Assembly (NCBI GenBank): GCA_022113835.1
Contig: JAILWY010000018.1
Span: 9,897,001 to 9,961,000 of the forward strand
Source: Atopsyche davidsoni
Taxonomy: Eukaryota; Arthropoda; Insecta; Trichoptera; Hydrobiosidae
Direction of reading: 5' to 3'
Length of the DNA: 64,000 nt
Under the pieces are notes generated by a model. It ran no database searches, was not told the DNA's origin, and was given only the letters and a program-made list of their open reading frames with translations. Below, piece after piece: positions 49,905 through 61,960 of this stretch (position 1 is the stretch's first letter; the number at the start of each line of letters is the position of its first letter). Both the position numbers and the translations under genes were made by a program.

Positions 49905-50148
49905 ATTGTGTCCCTTTGATAGATCGTCAACACCTGATGGAATTAGTGGTGATAAAATTGTGGAAGTAAAATATCCACTATCAATATCGGGAACAAGTGT
50001 TGAAGAAGCAATTCTCAACAAAAAATTAAAATTTTGGAAAATAGATAAAAAACAGAATATTACTATAAACGTCCACCACGAATGGTATTTTCAAGTACAA
50101 GGACAATTGCACATTACTAAGCCTCCAATGAAGAGAGGCACTGGATGA
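49905..50148 (+). pseudogene. YqaJ/lambda-exonuclease-type nuclease exon (partial)
   Basis: The translation contains the core of the YqaJ viral-recombinase family, a PD-(D/E)XK nuclease fold. It shows PDG with Asp codon 49936-49938, VEVKYP with Glu at 49963-49965 and Lys at 49969-49971, SVEEAI, then YFQVQGQL with the family Gln near 50092. The D-x(8)-E-x-K spacing and the later Gln match lambda exonuclease active-site logic. Homologues digest DNA ends. The exon is preceded by a strong acceptor (TTCCTTCTTTTTTTAG ending at 49904), so upstream coding exon(s) are expected but were not identified. It stops soon after the QVQGQL motif, earlier than full-length relatives, so it is probably truncated. 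AATAAA follows near 50219. Its place between inverted repeats suggests a transposon-encoded accessory protein. Confidence 0.65.
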
Positions 50149-50299
50149 AGAAGAAAAGAAATAACCTGTATAATGTTCAGATTTCTGTCCAGTGTCATAT
50201 ATTTGTTCAATTAATAATAAATAAATGTTTTTGGTGAGATGTGTGTTTTCATTATATATATTTGGGCCTTTTTATTATAATTTACATACATATGTCTAA

Positions 50300-50425
50300 A
50301 TAAATAAATATATATATATATATATATACATACATACATATAAGTATATATATATATGTATATATATATATGCGTGTATATATACATATATATATTATAT
50401 ATATATATATATTTATATATGTATT
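50300..50425. repeat. AT/ACAT compound microsatellite
   Basis: Alternating TA tracts with interspersed CATA and GTATA units. It lies inside the inverted-repeat unit, between the nuclease exon and the right repeat. Confidence 0.9.
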
Positions 50426-50507
50426 ATGTCACTTTATTTTTGTATGTTGAAAACTGATTTTTTTAGAGTATTGAGTATTTATTAGAAATAAAAAAAAGCT
50501 TCCGTTT

Positions 50508-50602
50508 GGAAGAAGGGATTTATCTAACTTTTTGCATTTAAATTTTTTTGGTTGGTGCATTCGATTTTTCGCAAAAGGTACGAGAAAATGATCAAAAAAC
50601 TC
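50508..50602 (-). repeat. Right inverted repeat of the YqaJ-bearing unit
   Basis: Reverse-complement partner of 48332-48429. Confidence 0.7.
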
Positions 50603-50620
50603 AAATATGGAACCTCCAAC

Positions 50621-51980
50621 AACGGATTTTGACTTCAGAGTGAATATTTATATTTCTTGTTTGGAATTTTTTTTGTAAAAAGGTAAAGTAGTGGTCGATT
50701 TATTGCAATTTTACTGAATTCACGCAAAGTTTACAAAAAAATCCCATGGAAATGTGGCTTTATAGCATAATTTCAATAAGTTAAATATGACAATAATTAT
50801 TTTAAAATGTTTATAAATATTTATTCCTTTTTGAATATTTGAAAAGAAAAATCAACAATATAAATTTATTAAATATTAAAAAAAAAAAAATCTTCTTTGA
50901 TAATTGACCATAAATAACAAAACTTAGTCCAACTAGAACTGTCATTCAGTTTCCAATTGAAAGCTACGCTAGAGACCTCTGGTGTCCGGGTTGGTGAATG
51001 AAAACGGAATTTTTGAAAAAGTAGCCCTCTTAAGTCAGGTTTGTATGATGCCAATGGTGAGTGCAACCATTACATTTGCCATAAACATAAAGCGACGAGT
51101 TGGTGCGCATTGCGTCCGCACTATTTTGTTACATTTAGGTCAAACATGAAAAATCTTTTACTAACAAAACAACCCCTTTGCAAATGAGAGATTATTTTGG
51201 TTTTTATAAGGTGATTGAAGTTACGGGTTGACATTTAACATATATAAAAACTAGATACGTAGAACTATTGTATAAAATAGGAATATTTGAGATCTTTTTA
51301 AATATTTCTAACTTGAAATTTATTTCAAGATTTGTTATATGTTTTAACATAGAACAAATAACGCATAATCTAGCATTAAAAGTAATTATAACAGTAATAT
51401 AAAAAAAAAACACTTTTATGTCGTTTTAGTGTACTATCATCATTTTTACAAGTAGATCGTTTTTTTGGCTTTTAGGGTAGAAAAGGTTGGAAGCTGCACA
51501 GCCTATGTGGGTTACAGTAGGGAGAGTCAGAAAAACAGACAGACTTATTTTTAAAATAATCAACCCTTCCCATTGAAAGTTTACAGAGAAGAACTTCAAG
51601 GACAACGCGTTTTTAATGTTTATTTGATTTTACAAATAGACAAATGTGTGAAAAGCAGCATCAAAACAGTTTTATTAAATTATAAATTAAATGTTTTGTT
51701 CCCTCTATGCTAATATAAATTGATTGAAACGATAGCATACCATGAAATATAAATAAATATGTTTAAAAACAGAGACTACATAAAATTTATACTATACTAA
51801 GCATTGTTTTTTTTATAAATATCTCTTAATTATTAGAAATTTCTAAATACCGGAGACAACTTAACTTTAAAACTTAAATTAATAACAATTTATTGTTTCT
51901 TCTTCGGGTCTGGAGTTATTCGAAACCCTACAGCGTTGCCTAATTGCCCGGTAAATCACAGAGTCCTTGCAATACAAGAT
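50621..51980. other. AT-rich non-coding DNA
   Basis: Nothing recognised. Small GC-richer stretches near 50960-51010 and 51090-51120 lack structure. Confidence 0.5.
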
Positions 51981-52570
51981 TCACTCCGTGACGTCACAGC
52001 CGCGGGAGTCGGTTACCGATACCTCTACAAATGACTATCGAAGCAACTGACAACAAAGTCGGCATCTCTAATGGCGTACATGTTTACGTCTTAACAACCT
52101 TCGGGCACGAACACAACTCCAACAAAATTATTCAAAACTGAGCCAGTAAAAAAAAACCATTCGACACAAACTTGCCTAAAATTACATTCCCCCGAAGAAG
52201 TTGCTCCGCAGGGCTAATAAATATAAACACGCCGAGGCGGGACTCGAGCCCCGAGCTCGCCGAAGTGAGATAGACTTAAATATGACTATCAGCTGTTTCC
52301 TGTCCCGGGTTGCATGTTTGCGAGCTTTTTAAAATGCCACCGGAAATCTGCAGGAATTCCCACAGATTTTGGAACTGCCAAGGTCACGAAGGCATCCCCC
52401 TCTCATGCCATCGTGCAATTTGCAGTATTTTGTGAAATTTTATCAGCCAAACGCCACATTTGCCTTTGCCCGAGGGATTCACGGAGCGGCGTCGCACGGA
52501 CGCAATCTGGAGAATATTCGTTTTTGGCCATATCTTAAAAAAATATTTACTTGGAAGAAATGTTGAAATG
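51981..52570. other. GC-richer island with CRE and FTZ-F1-type half-site
   Basis: Contains a perfect CRE inside TGACGTCACAGCCG at 51989-52002, identical over 14 bp to 33468-33481, and a CCAAGGTCA monomeric nuclear-receptor site at 52378-52386. Frames open on both strands at 52314-52584 show no domain. Candidate regulatory DNA. Confidence 0.3.
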
Positions 52571-53400
52571 TAAAATGCGGACAACTCCTTTTTTTTATTA
52601 TTATTATTATAATAATATACATAACAAATAATTAAAATATGTACATTTGAAATAAAAATTGATAGTAATGAGATTCACGCCGTTTACTATTACTTTATAA
52701 ATATTATCGGCCTTTTATATATTTTTTTAATCACTGTTTTTTTGTATTATAAATTGAATGCATGCTATTTATGTATTTATGTTATCAAATAAATAAAATT
52801 ACAAAAAAATATGTTGGGTTTTAATTGTATGTTTATATCAATTAATAAGAATTTGGATCTATATAAAATAATTAAAATTTGTTAAGAAAATAAATGTATA
52901 ATTTGTGTATGCACCTGGCATTGTATGTTGAAATATTTATTTTTTGTTAAAATTTTTGTTGATAAAATAATGATTAATAAAAACACTAACTTAGCTTGAC
53001 AAAAGAGGGAATAATTTTGTAGTATAATGAGAAATCAAAAATAAAAAATCCAGTAGAAAATTATATTTAAATACTATAAGGTTAAGAATATATACCCGGC
53101 AGATTAGGTATGGAGTATTGCGGATGAGAAAGCAATTTGGCATATCTGATGTCTAGTCCTGAAGATTTATGGGTACAGCGTGAATAAATCGCACTTAAAT
53201 TATTTATTTAAAAACAATGAGGAATTTTAACCTTGATCACAATATAAAACAACCAAACACTTCGTTTCTTTTTTATTACTAGATAAGGTTGTCTATACAT
53301 TAAAAATACTTAACTATTTATGTTGCTTGTCCAAAATCGTATTATAGTTATCCCTGTTATTTGTATACGGTGACAGGAGAAAGAGCGTTATGAATATGCA
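52571..53400. other. AT-rich non-coding DNA
   Basis: Short TTA trinucleotide run at about 52597-52614. Nothing else. Confidence 0.55.
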
Positions 53401-53445
53401 TGTGATCCTCCATTCTGTGATCCTCCACTCTGTGATCCGCATTCT
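53401..53445. repeat. 15-bp minisatellite, three units
   Basis: TGTGATCCTCCATTC repeated three times with a few substitutions. It produces a WRITEWRITEWRIT-like peptide on the minus strand, which is a repeat artefact. Confidence 0.85.
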
Positions 53446-56180
53446 CCAGAACCTTCTCGCCGCTCCCCGGAATAATACATATTCCATATTTGAATTATAG
53501 CTTCCGCCATGAATAACGCCGGACATCTTGATTTCGGTGCTGCCAGAGTACATTTCCTGTGGCCGTCATGGCCGACTCGCTTTCGGCAGGATATTCTAAA
53601 TTTCACCAGCGACAACGATCCGAGCCCAGACCTATATAACATAAAGTATCGTGTCGGTACACTGCCATATTGTATCTCATTAATGCCTCTTAATCAACTT
53701 AATGACCGCCTGCTTTTTTTCGGCACTACGCACCGTGCACGATCGTTACATCGGCCAGGTGAATCGTAATTATTGTTGATTCGTTAGTTTTTGTTGCTCG
53801 CGCCAAAGGGTTGGCGGGTTAATTGGCCGATTGTGACAAATGCTAGCGTGCAGCCCGGGCATTAGCTTAATTTATCTGCTTAATCAAAAGTCACGGATTA
53901 AATAACCCAAACACTATTATTAAAAGGAAACGCTTGTGTGTGTGAACACTTAACTAATTATAGTTCTGTGTGCGGTTTCTGATGAGTAATATTACAATTA
54001 CTTGAAAAAAGCATCGAAAAAAACAACAATTTTATTTGAATTATTGCTTTTAATTTATCAAATTATGTACGTCTATTCTCATGATTTAAAATCATAAAAT
54101 AAATGACAATATGCATTGATTATGATGGTCTAATAAGCGAGTACACTCTCCCTTCAGAAGTCCCATATAATTTTAAGTTCGATGATAACTGTTATCTTTT
54201 GCGAGCCTCCGCAGGCCTCACGAACGTTCTACTCGTGCCCTACTTCAAAAGGTCTATTAGAGCACCCTCGATCTCAACTTTTGCGAATAACAAAAAAAAC
54301 AATAAACATAATTGAAAAATAGAAACTATGTAAATATACATTATCTATACTCCATTTTGGATGTATTGTTTCAGCGCGAGATTTATTTTTTAACTTTTAT
54401 AGGTTTTGAGCTTTAAAATGTTATATTTCAAAACATGTTAATTAACATTTATTAAAATATAGTTTAATTATTTCTACAAAATTACTAACTTAAAATTTTG
54501 AATACTAAATTATTATATTTTAAAGCTTGGATCATACAATAAATGAATCAAGTTTTACAGAAATTTCTGGTCTATAAACAGTTGTTACTTTATGAAAGAG
54601 AACATAAATACAACATTTAATGAAGTTTATATAAAAATGTTTAGTGTTCATTTATACAATTTGTGTTAAACTATCAAATGAATGAAAATTTATTCTAAAA
54701 AATAATTAAGTTACTCACTAATATTACTTGACCTTAGAAAAAAAGTTATGCATGAACATTGATAAACTCAAAGAGAAACAAATTTAAGATTATAAAGAGA
54801 CACAAATACAGATATCTAAGAGAAAAACAAATATATAAATAGTTTTTTCAAATATATTATATACTTTAATAGTCGCATTTTTAACGAGAAGTGAAAACAC
54901 TTATTTAAGGTGTGTATTCAAATATTTTCGTATTGATCGCGTTGGAGCGCATTTGATCATTTAAATGACAATATTATGAAAAAGAAATTCTTCGAATTAA
55001 TTCCTCAGGGAGTTCTTTGTTCTCCGTTCTTGGCTGGCAGGAGTCAATCGCCGAGCAGGGCGTGGTAAATAGGAACAGTGGGTTGTTATCAAGTTTTACG
55101 CTCCAAGACACTCGGCCTGAAGTTCCTGTTTCTTCTCGTTTCCGCCTCTATCTTTTTCTATAAAATTTTATCCAGAGAATAAAGACAGTGCGACCGTTCA
55201 AGGGAAAGAGCCTGGCTTCATTGACATATCCCGAAAGCCTACCCTGGGGGATTCTTTGTCTGCAGATTTATCGATTTGGTAGAGTGCTCGATGATGTTTT
55301 CTCAAAACAAATCGAACAATAAAATAATTTTTAAAATCAACGTATGTTGGCTTAAAACTTCATGCCTCATATACTGCTGTTTACTTTAAGCAGGCATAGA
55401 ATATGCATTGAATGCGTTGTTAGTGGTTTATAATATTTAAATCCGGCCTCGGGTACTTGGCGCGTATGGAATGATAATATGGCTCACCACGTAGTTCACG
55501 CACCGCATCTCCATGAACCATTCACACACAGTCGTGCCTGTGGCCGGAGATTTAACAGGTAGATTAAGTAATTAATACACTTCGTTTAATATACCTGATG
55601 TATTCTGTATGCACGGACAAAGCACCGCGACTCGTACACGCACGCTATTTACCTAATTATCTTGTGGCCACTGAGTTGATTATTTATTTTTAAAAATAAA
55701 CCACTACAAGCCAATATTCTTTGTTTTTTAGTCGGATACAATGTACAAAATGTATTTATTTTTAAAAAATAAATTATGTTTATTTAGTTATTAATTTAAT
55801 TCCTTGGCTTAAAATATGTCAAATTAATTTATCACCCTTTATTTGTTACTTAACACGGTAAAAAAAGTCAGTACGATGCAAAGTAACAAATTATTATGGC
55901 AAAATAATTGCGTTAGAAAAATAATTAATTTAAAACTGAAAGCTCGCCGATAAAAACAAGCGTTTCATCCCCTAACTCTGCAAGCCAAGCACTCTCGCTT
56001 CCGCCTCGCGGGGCTGAAAATAAAGTTACGTCAAAAATACACACCGACCCCCGAGGCTTCCCCACCGATGTTTATTGAATAAGTTGGCAAACTATCGGGC
56101 TATGAACGCAAGGGTGGGTTCTGTCGGGGTGGTAAACGCTTCCCTTATGTGACTGCCTGTGTCAGATTTGAGTGATCCGA
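53446..56180. other. Non-coding DNA with GC-richer patches
   Basis: GC-richer patches at 53446-53640, 53790-53880, 55010-55270, 55440-55550 and 55960-56180 alternate with AT-rich DNA. No domain-bearing frame, RNA gene or repeat was recognised. Confidence 0.45.
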
Positions 56181-57799
56181 GCCCTTGATTTGCACGGTTG
56201 GTGATTTTGTATGCAGATGTGAGAAATTATACAATGTACTTCTGAGAAATTACTTCAAGAATCGAGAAGTAACTTCAATGTAGCATTAAATTTATTCAAT
56301 ACAATATATATTTATATTCAAATATATGTACGACATAAAAACCAATATATCTTGAATAAAAGCATACATTTAAATAGTATTATCATTCTCGTTTCGATTT
56401 GTCGCGAGCCTCAATCTAGCTTGTCTCTAATATTTTTTAAATTCCCGATTGATTACTTATACTGCACTCCCTTCAATGTGTAAGATTGAGCTACATACTA
56501 TTGTCAATAGGAAATAGTTAGTGCGATTTGTTTTAATTAAAGAATCAACACGTTTAAGGTTAAAATAAACTTTTAGTATATAAAATATTACAAGTACAAT
56601 TGCATTTACTTCTCTGTGGTTATCGGATGTCTTCGCCCAAGAGCGGAGCTGGAGCGCATTGCAAGCTCGGCGAACTCGCGTCACGTCCATGTTAATGCGA
56701 GAAAGCAAGTTGGAAAACAAGTCTCTCTCCGCACTGCTTCTGTCAACGCGCATTCTGTTTGTATCACGTTTTACAAGTACAAGCTATTTATGCTCGAGAT
56801 ATTAAACACACTTACATACTATGACTCATCCTAGATTATATGACAGTAATAAACAGAACTTTTACTCATCTCTGCTGGATGCCGCTACGGTGGTCTCTCT
56901 TACGCCTAGACGCACTGATGATGTTAAAATAACCTATCGTGCTTCCCAAACGAATAGGAAGGTGGATAGAAAAGCAAACTAGATTGGATGGGAAGATTTA
57001 TTACAGCTTTGTCCCTAACCAATGTATAAATTCGTGTACTTTCGCTATAGTATTATGAAATTTAATATTTTAAAAAACATATAAACGAGATTTAGCAGCG
57101 TCTTTGTTAGTACATCTGATACGGCTGCGTGGAATCACATTTATATCTAGGCAGTGGTCAGCTTCGTCATGAAAGTTTGCTAGGAATAACAATATGCTTT
57201 TATGTAAACAACGAAAAATATATTGATTTTTTTCAAACATAGCTGAGAATCAAGCCTGCATTTCTTAGCATTGTAGCCTGGTCCTTAAATCTCTTGAGCT
57301 GCAGTGATTGTATGTTACTGATTATTTGAATCGTTTTTTCACGTATTAGCATGAACAGTAAATTGTTTGACGTAACATGTTACCGTTAAAGGTGATAAAT
57401 TTTAATCCTGTGTAAAATTAAAGAAATGATAAGTATAATGAGGTGATCACACTGTCGAGTATTATATGGCGTGATCTTAAATATTTATAAAATGTTCATA
57501 CTAAATACAATAAATTTAATAATTCAATGTTTTACCGATAGTCCTAACCTCAATAAATTATTGAAAAGGAATGTCGTAATATTGTAGCACAAATAAAATT
57601 GTTTATTCAAATGTCATCAATATTTTAACCTTTAGTTATCAGTAATTCATTACAAATAGCTAGTTATAGGTCATAAACACCGGCCACTACAAACAAGCAC
57701 AATTGCATTCAACTAATAATGTAAGTGCATATAAATAAATTATCCGGACATTATCCTTCTTAAACATTGAAAAATAAATAATGTCAGATCATGAATTTG
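56181..57799. other. AT-rich non-coding DNA
   Basis: The patch at 56620-56760 is GC-richer and open on both strands (plus 56616-56834, minus 56457-56753) without domain. No gene supported. Confidence 0.5.
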
Positions 57800-57837
<38 letters not shown>

Positions 57838-57847
57838 ATATATATAA
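57800..57847. repeat. AT dinucleotide microsatellite
   Basis: About 24 TA/AT units with a single TTT interruption. Confidence 0.95.
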
Positions 57848-59205
57848 ATCTAGTATTTTCTTGTTTCACCGATCAATAGAGTGTTTTATAGATTTGTGAT
57901 AAATCTAAATAACAAGTTAGTAAACAATGATTAGGGAATATATTAAGTGTACATTTTGCTTAGCCTATTAAACATATTATTATTTAAACGGATTTATTGC
58001 TCAAGGTTTTAAAATGAATAAATAGCAGTGGAGTGCGGTCCATATGACCAATATTGCATTGCTTGATCTAAAATATATGTAATCATATAAATTTAAGCAT
58101 TTTTGTATTATATGTTTATTAAAACTTAAGCAATATAATATATTATTTGCTCTTGGTGATACTTTTCTCGATTTTATTATAAAATAAGTAATTCTGGAAT
58201 GATTTATTTAATATTTATTTTCAGTAAGCAAAACTACTTGCCTTTATAATAGACTCACGCACGCCACTGGTAAAAAGTACCTTCGTTTGGGTAGATGTGA
58301 GATATTTCTCTCAGCAGGTCTCTGTAGAGGTACAAAGCCCTATGATGTATTGCCGTATTAGGAAAACTAGTTTGAGTATTTGTCGAGATTATTGACAAAC
58401 CAATGGCGACTGTCTACAAGAACAAATAAGATCGATACGAGTGTTCGCATTTAGTGCGTATACAATATCTTTGGATTATTATCATTAGATGTGGGATAAC
58501 TTTTGATTGTCAATGTTTATTCGACACAGCAAAAATTTAATTGAAATGAAGCCAATTAAAGAGCCAGGGGGAGCTAATGTAACTTAATGTAATGTCAACA
58601 CAACTTAAAAGCAAGCTTGTATGGTTAAAAAAAATTCCAACTAGTAATGGTCAAACCAAAAGAATACACTTTTACTGGAGAGTAAAACTCCGAAGTGTAT
58701 ACATCGAGATGATGAAATGAGAGCATACATTAATTACCCATCTTATCAAAAGACATACAAGATACAGATTAATAGGATTCCCATATGGATGCATCTTGCG
58801 CGATGGTTCAGTCATGTGCGCTCGGTGCGTGAGTTCGCCGCCACTCGTGCCGCAGGTAGTCTGCCTCGGTGCTCGACTGGATTTAACTAGTTTGAGCTAT
58901 GATTGGAACCGGTTTCAATTTGGAGCGATCGCCTATTTATTGCAATTGCACTTCAAAGGTTGCAGTACTTCTTGTATCCGATATACTGCTTAATAAATCA
59001 GATAGCAAGGTACGCACATACCACTATTAAACACTTATCGTGTGACATACTTGTGGCTATGATATTTTATGAAAATTATTTAACACCACGACTTGGGGTT
59101 ATCGATTGATTACATTTAGCGTTTATTCAAACATACATCTCGTATTTAAGTTATGTAATGTATGCATTTTCAAATACCAAATATTTAATATTTTTGAATA
59201 AAATA
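57848..59205. other. AT-rich non-coding DNA
   Basis: Small GC-richer patch at 58790-58880. Nothing recognised. Confidence 0.55.
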
Positions 59206-59430
59206 CACGTTGGCATTATCAAACAGAGGTTTGAGGAAACTATTTGATAATGCCAACGTGAAAGGTTGGCGAAACCGGTCACTAACAAAAACGAAAATGT
59301 GGAAAATCACTGAAGTATTTTATCCAAAATATTAAAATGGAATTCCACCAAGTACTCTCTGTCAAAAATATTGAATTTCTTACCAAATATTTGTGAAATC
59401 GTTTTAGTCCAACACCTTGTCCCTTTAAAG
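59206..59430 (+). repeat. Dispersed repeat with stem-loop and GAAACCGGTC motif
   Basis: Begins with a perfect 18-bp stem (CACGTTGGCATTATCAAA at 59206-59223, complement at 59243-59260). The sequence then reads GGTTGGCGAAACCGGTCAC and runs into the block shared with 39096-39191. A TGAGGA element (59232-59237), a small CCAAC/GGTTGG stem and CGAAAC recall the hammerhead-like core (CTGANGA, stem, GAAA) known from Penelope-like retroelements and related repeats. The core here is imperfect. The right boundary is approximate. Confidence 0.6.
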
Positions 59431-59971
59431 TTTAATTTATTTGAATAATTCGTTGATCACGATACGTAGAACGAAAAAATAATTACAATTTATATGTTAG
59501 TTACTTTTTCAGTACTTTGATTAATATTACTGTTATCTATAATTACTATACTAGTTTACAATTATCTCGTGTATTATATATCTTGGTCATAGTTCTTGAA
59601 CTAATATTGACTCGTCACGCACGGACCTAATTCCCAAGCTTAAAGCACGGATTCATCTACCGTGACACTCAAAAATCATGCAAGTTTATCAATGAATTTA
59701 CATGCTTCGAAACAATTAAAAACGTCTAAAACAAATACTGTACGTAATTCAATATTAAAATAAAATGTATGAAGCCAGATGTCGTGGCTATTCAGCGACA
59801 AGCAAAAATAGGTATACTTCAGTTTTTACGAAATAAGTTTTCAAACGTATATCGGACGTGTCACGCATTTACGAAATTTGCATTTAATCGAACCCCTACC
59901 GTAGTATTTCCTATTTTTAAACCCGGGCAGCTGACATCTGCCAGTTAAAAAACCAAATAATATTGCTAGGT

Positions 59972-59987
59972 AGGTAGGTACCTACCT
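59972..59987. repeat. 16-bp palindrome of TAGG/CCTA units
   Basis: AGGTAGGTACCTACCT is fully self-complementary. TAGGTACCTA-type sequences are frequent in several insect genomes; another copy of the motif (GTACCTAC) follows at 59996. Confidence 0.8.
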
Positions 59988-60103
59988 CTAGGGAAGTACC
60001 TACTTGACGACCCTGCCATTCTGGCGATTGTTCTCGCACCATGTAGGTAACCCCCTTTTATATTTTTTCATTTTTAGAGGGGCAAATGTGAAGGATATAA
60101 ATA

Positions 60104-60107
<4 letters not shown>

Positions 60108-60185
<78 letters not shown>
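60108..60185. repeat. (AT)39 microsatellite
   Basis: Uninterrupted AT dinucleotide array of about 78 bp. Ile-Tyr repeat frames crossing it on both strands are artefacts. Confidence 0.97.
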
Positions 60186-60188
<3 letters not shown>

Positions 60189-61480
60189 GTTTATTTTTTT
60201 CAAGAATATATTGAAGGGTGTTAAAGACAACATAGAGACTATACTTGGTAAAAGTATATATATAGCAAACAAAATTTATTTTTAACATATCAACAGGAGA
60301 GTGAGAGCAGGAAATGATGCCAAGCGAGAAAGAAATGCGAAGGTTGTTGCCATGGAGACATTGAGAAGATTAGAATCTATACTTTGAATGTCGTCTATTC
60401 AGCCGATAAATTCAGTAATTAAACATCATTGAGGATTAAGTATAGTGTATAACTGAGAACTGGTAGGGTATTTAAAGACCCTCATTAATACAGCCCCTCG
60501 GTTCCCAGGACAGTGGGGACTCAAATATAGAAGGGTTGCTGGGGTCGATTAGTTTTGATCCTCTGCAGCGACTGTGGGTGACAAATTCAAAAACTGATGG
60601 ATTTTGAATAAGAGCTAAAAGTAAAATTGTAATTTTAACGGGATAAACAGATTTTGTTTTAAAAAAATGTGTATTAATATAACGTTAGTGAATATTCTTC
60701 ACGCCTACATTAAAAAAAATAAAAATGCAATATTTCAGAGGTCTGAATCTATTGGTCGGTTACCAAAGTACGATATATGTTAAAATTTTATTTTACGTTG
60801 TAGATTAAATATAGATTGCAAAATATTCCGAATAATTGCCTTTATATTAGCAATCAACTTTTACTTTTTTAGAAATTGGATAAATTTATAATTTTCAGCG
60901 TAACTTCCGATGAATGAATGTTGTTGCGTGTGTGATGATGACAAAATATCTACTTTCAAACAAACCTTATCAGAAACAGATCCAATCCTCATAATTGCCA
61001 GCATGCATTAATATATAATATTAATACTTTTACATAAATTGATAGTATGTAGTTTTTTGTCGGGCCATGGTGACAGCGATCACAATAATGATGTGAACAA
61101 AGGAGCCGAGCGGCGCGTGCGGCGGCGTGATGACTGCGCTCAGCTGCGCTCTTCTCCACCCCTCTCCACCCCGCGCATTGTCACGTCAACCCTCCGCACC
61201 CCGCAGAGTATTTTTTCAAATGGTAATCAAAAGATTCAAGCACACTGGATACCTGGCATGAGTAAATAGACGCATTAGTTCAGCCTATGCTAATATGCTG
61301 CAAAGCTTCGGAATACAACATATTTATTAGTGGTTCATCATGCGTATAGAGTAATAAAGTATAACGTGAGATTTTTTTTTGAATTCGGCACATTATAGTA
61401 AACCATGCATCGTTTTTCGATAGTAAATTTCGCTTGCATGAATATACACACGTTAATATTATCTCACTCATCTTCCCGAA
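60186..61480. other. Non-coding DNA with X-box-like site and a GC patch
   Basis: GTTGCCATGGAGAC at 60346-60359 matches the RFX X-box consensus with one difference. A GC-rich patch at 61080-61205 includes repeated CTCTCCACCCC-type sequence. No gene supported. Confidence 0.45.
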
Positions 61481-61497
61481 ATTTGGGAACCACCCGG

Positions 61498-61601
61498 TCG
61501 ATTCTCACTTCTATCACCTCAAATTCAATTGTGCTCGGTCCCTAGCCGAGAACACTCGCTCGACTCTGACTTTCACCATCTCGAATTAAATTGCGCTCGG
61601 T
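61498..61601. repeat. Diverged tandem duplication (62-bp spacing)
   Basis: The 42-bp segments at 61498-61539 and 61560-61601 align without gaps, agreeing at about three quarters of positions and ending in GCTCGGT in both. Confidence 0.6.
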
Positions 61602-61779
61602 TTGAAGGTGGGTACACGCAAGTCTGGACAAACTCAGATGAATCGTGCGAGTTAGCCATTGCACTCTCGTTCTTCAGCAGCATCGTGTAGATTCGACAAA
61701 AATGTGAATGAACACAAAGAATACTCTTCCGTATTGTTATAATCGATGCAAGGTTGATAAAATTATTCTGATCTGTGAT

Positions 61780-61945
61780 CTGCTTCATAGGCACCACTGT
61801 AGCAGAGCCAATAACAGTCACCACGTCGGCCGTTATCGATCCATTGCTGAATGAAGGCCTTTCCGCGTTTCCGTTACTCTTGATTATCCTGCGCCAGCTC
61901 CTGCAAATTCCGACAAAATCTGTCCACCAGGCCTTCGGAATGATT
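61780..61945 (-). pseudogene. Non-LTR retrotransposon ORF2 3' tail (degenerate)
   Basis: On the minus strand one frame reads a Q-E-L-A-Q-D segment, a stop at the position of the usual Trp, then RKRGKAFIQQWIDNG (KAFIQQW encoded at 61841-61861). The order A-Q-D, W-R, G-x-A-F-x-Q-Q-W is the familiar C-terminal end of many insect LINE reverse-transcriptase proteins. The plus-strand text around 61840-61930 likewise follows the pattern of such LINE 3' ends. Only the tail is visible, as expected from 5' truncation during target-primed reverse transcription. The stop shows it is dead. Clade was not determined. Confidence 0.45.
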
Positions 61946-61960
61946 AAAATCTCATGGTAA

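Larger units (their letters stand above)
48313..50620. mobile_element. DNA transposon-like unit with long inverted repeats and YqaJ nuclease exon
   Basis: Inverted repeats of about 95-115 bp match at 48332-48429 and 50508-50602 (roughly 80% by eye). Both share GATCATTTT, TTGCGAAAAATCGA and ATGCAAAAAGTTAGATA. At the left edge TTAA (48309-48312) precedes GGGCCAAGTCCC, as for TTAA-specific elements; the right terminus has diverged and no matching TTAA was found. The interior holds a YqaJ-type exonuclease exon. Superfamily is unresolved; no transposase was recognised. Confidence 0.6.

Noticed and set aside
52220..52270. Minus-strand B-box-like GGGGCTCGAGTCCC
   Set aside because: No A-box upstream at tRNA spacing; probably GC-island sequence.
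53314..53642. Minus-strand frames with repeated WRITE peptide
   Set aside because: The peptide repeat comes from the 15-bp minisatellite at 53401-53445.
60000..60288. Ile-Tyr repeat frames on both strands
   Set aside because: Direct consequence of the AT dinucleotide array.
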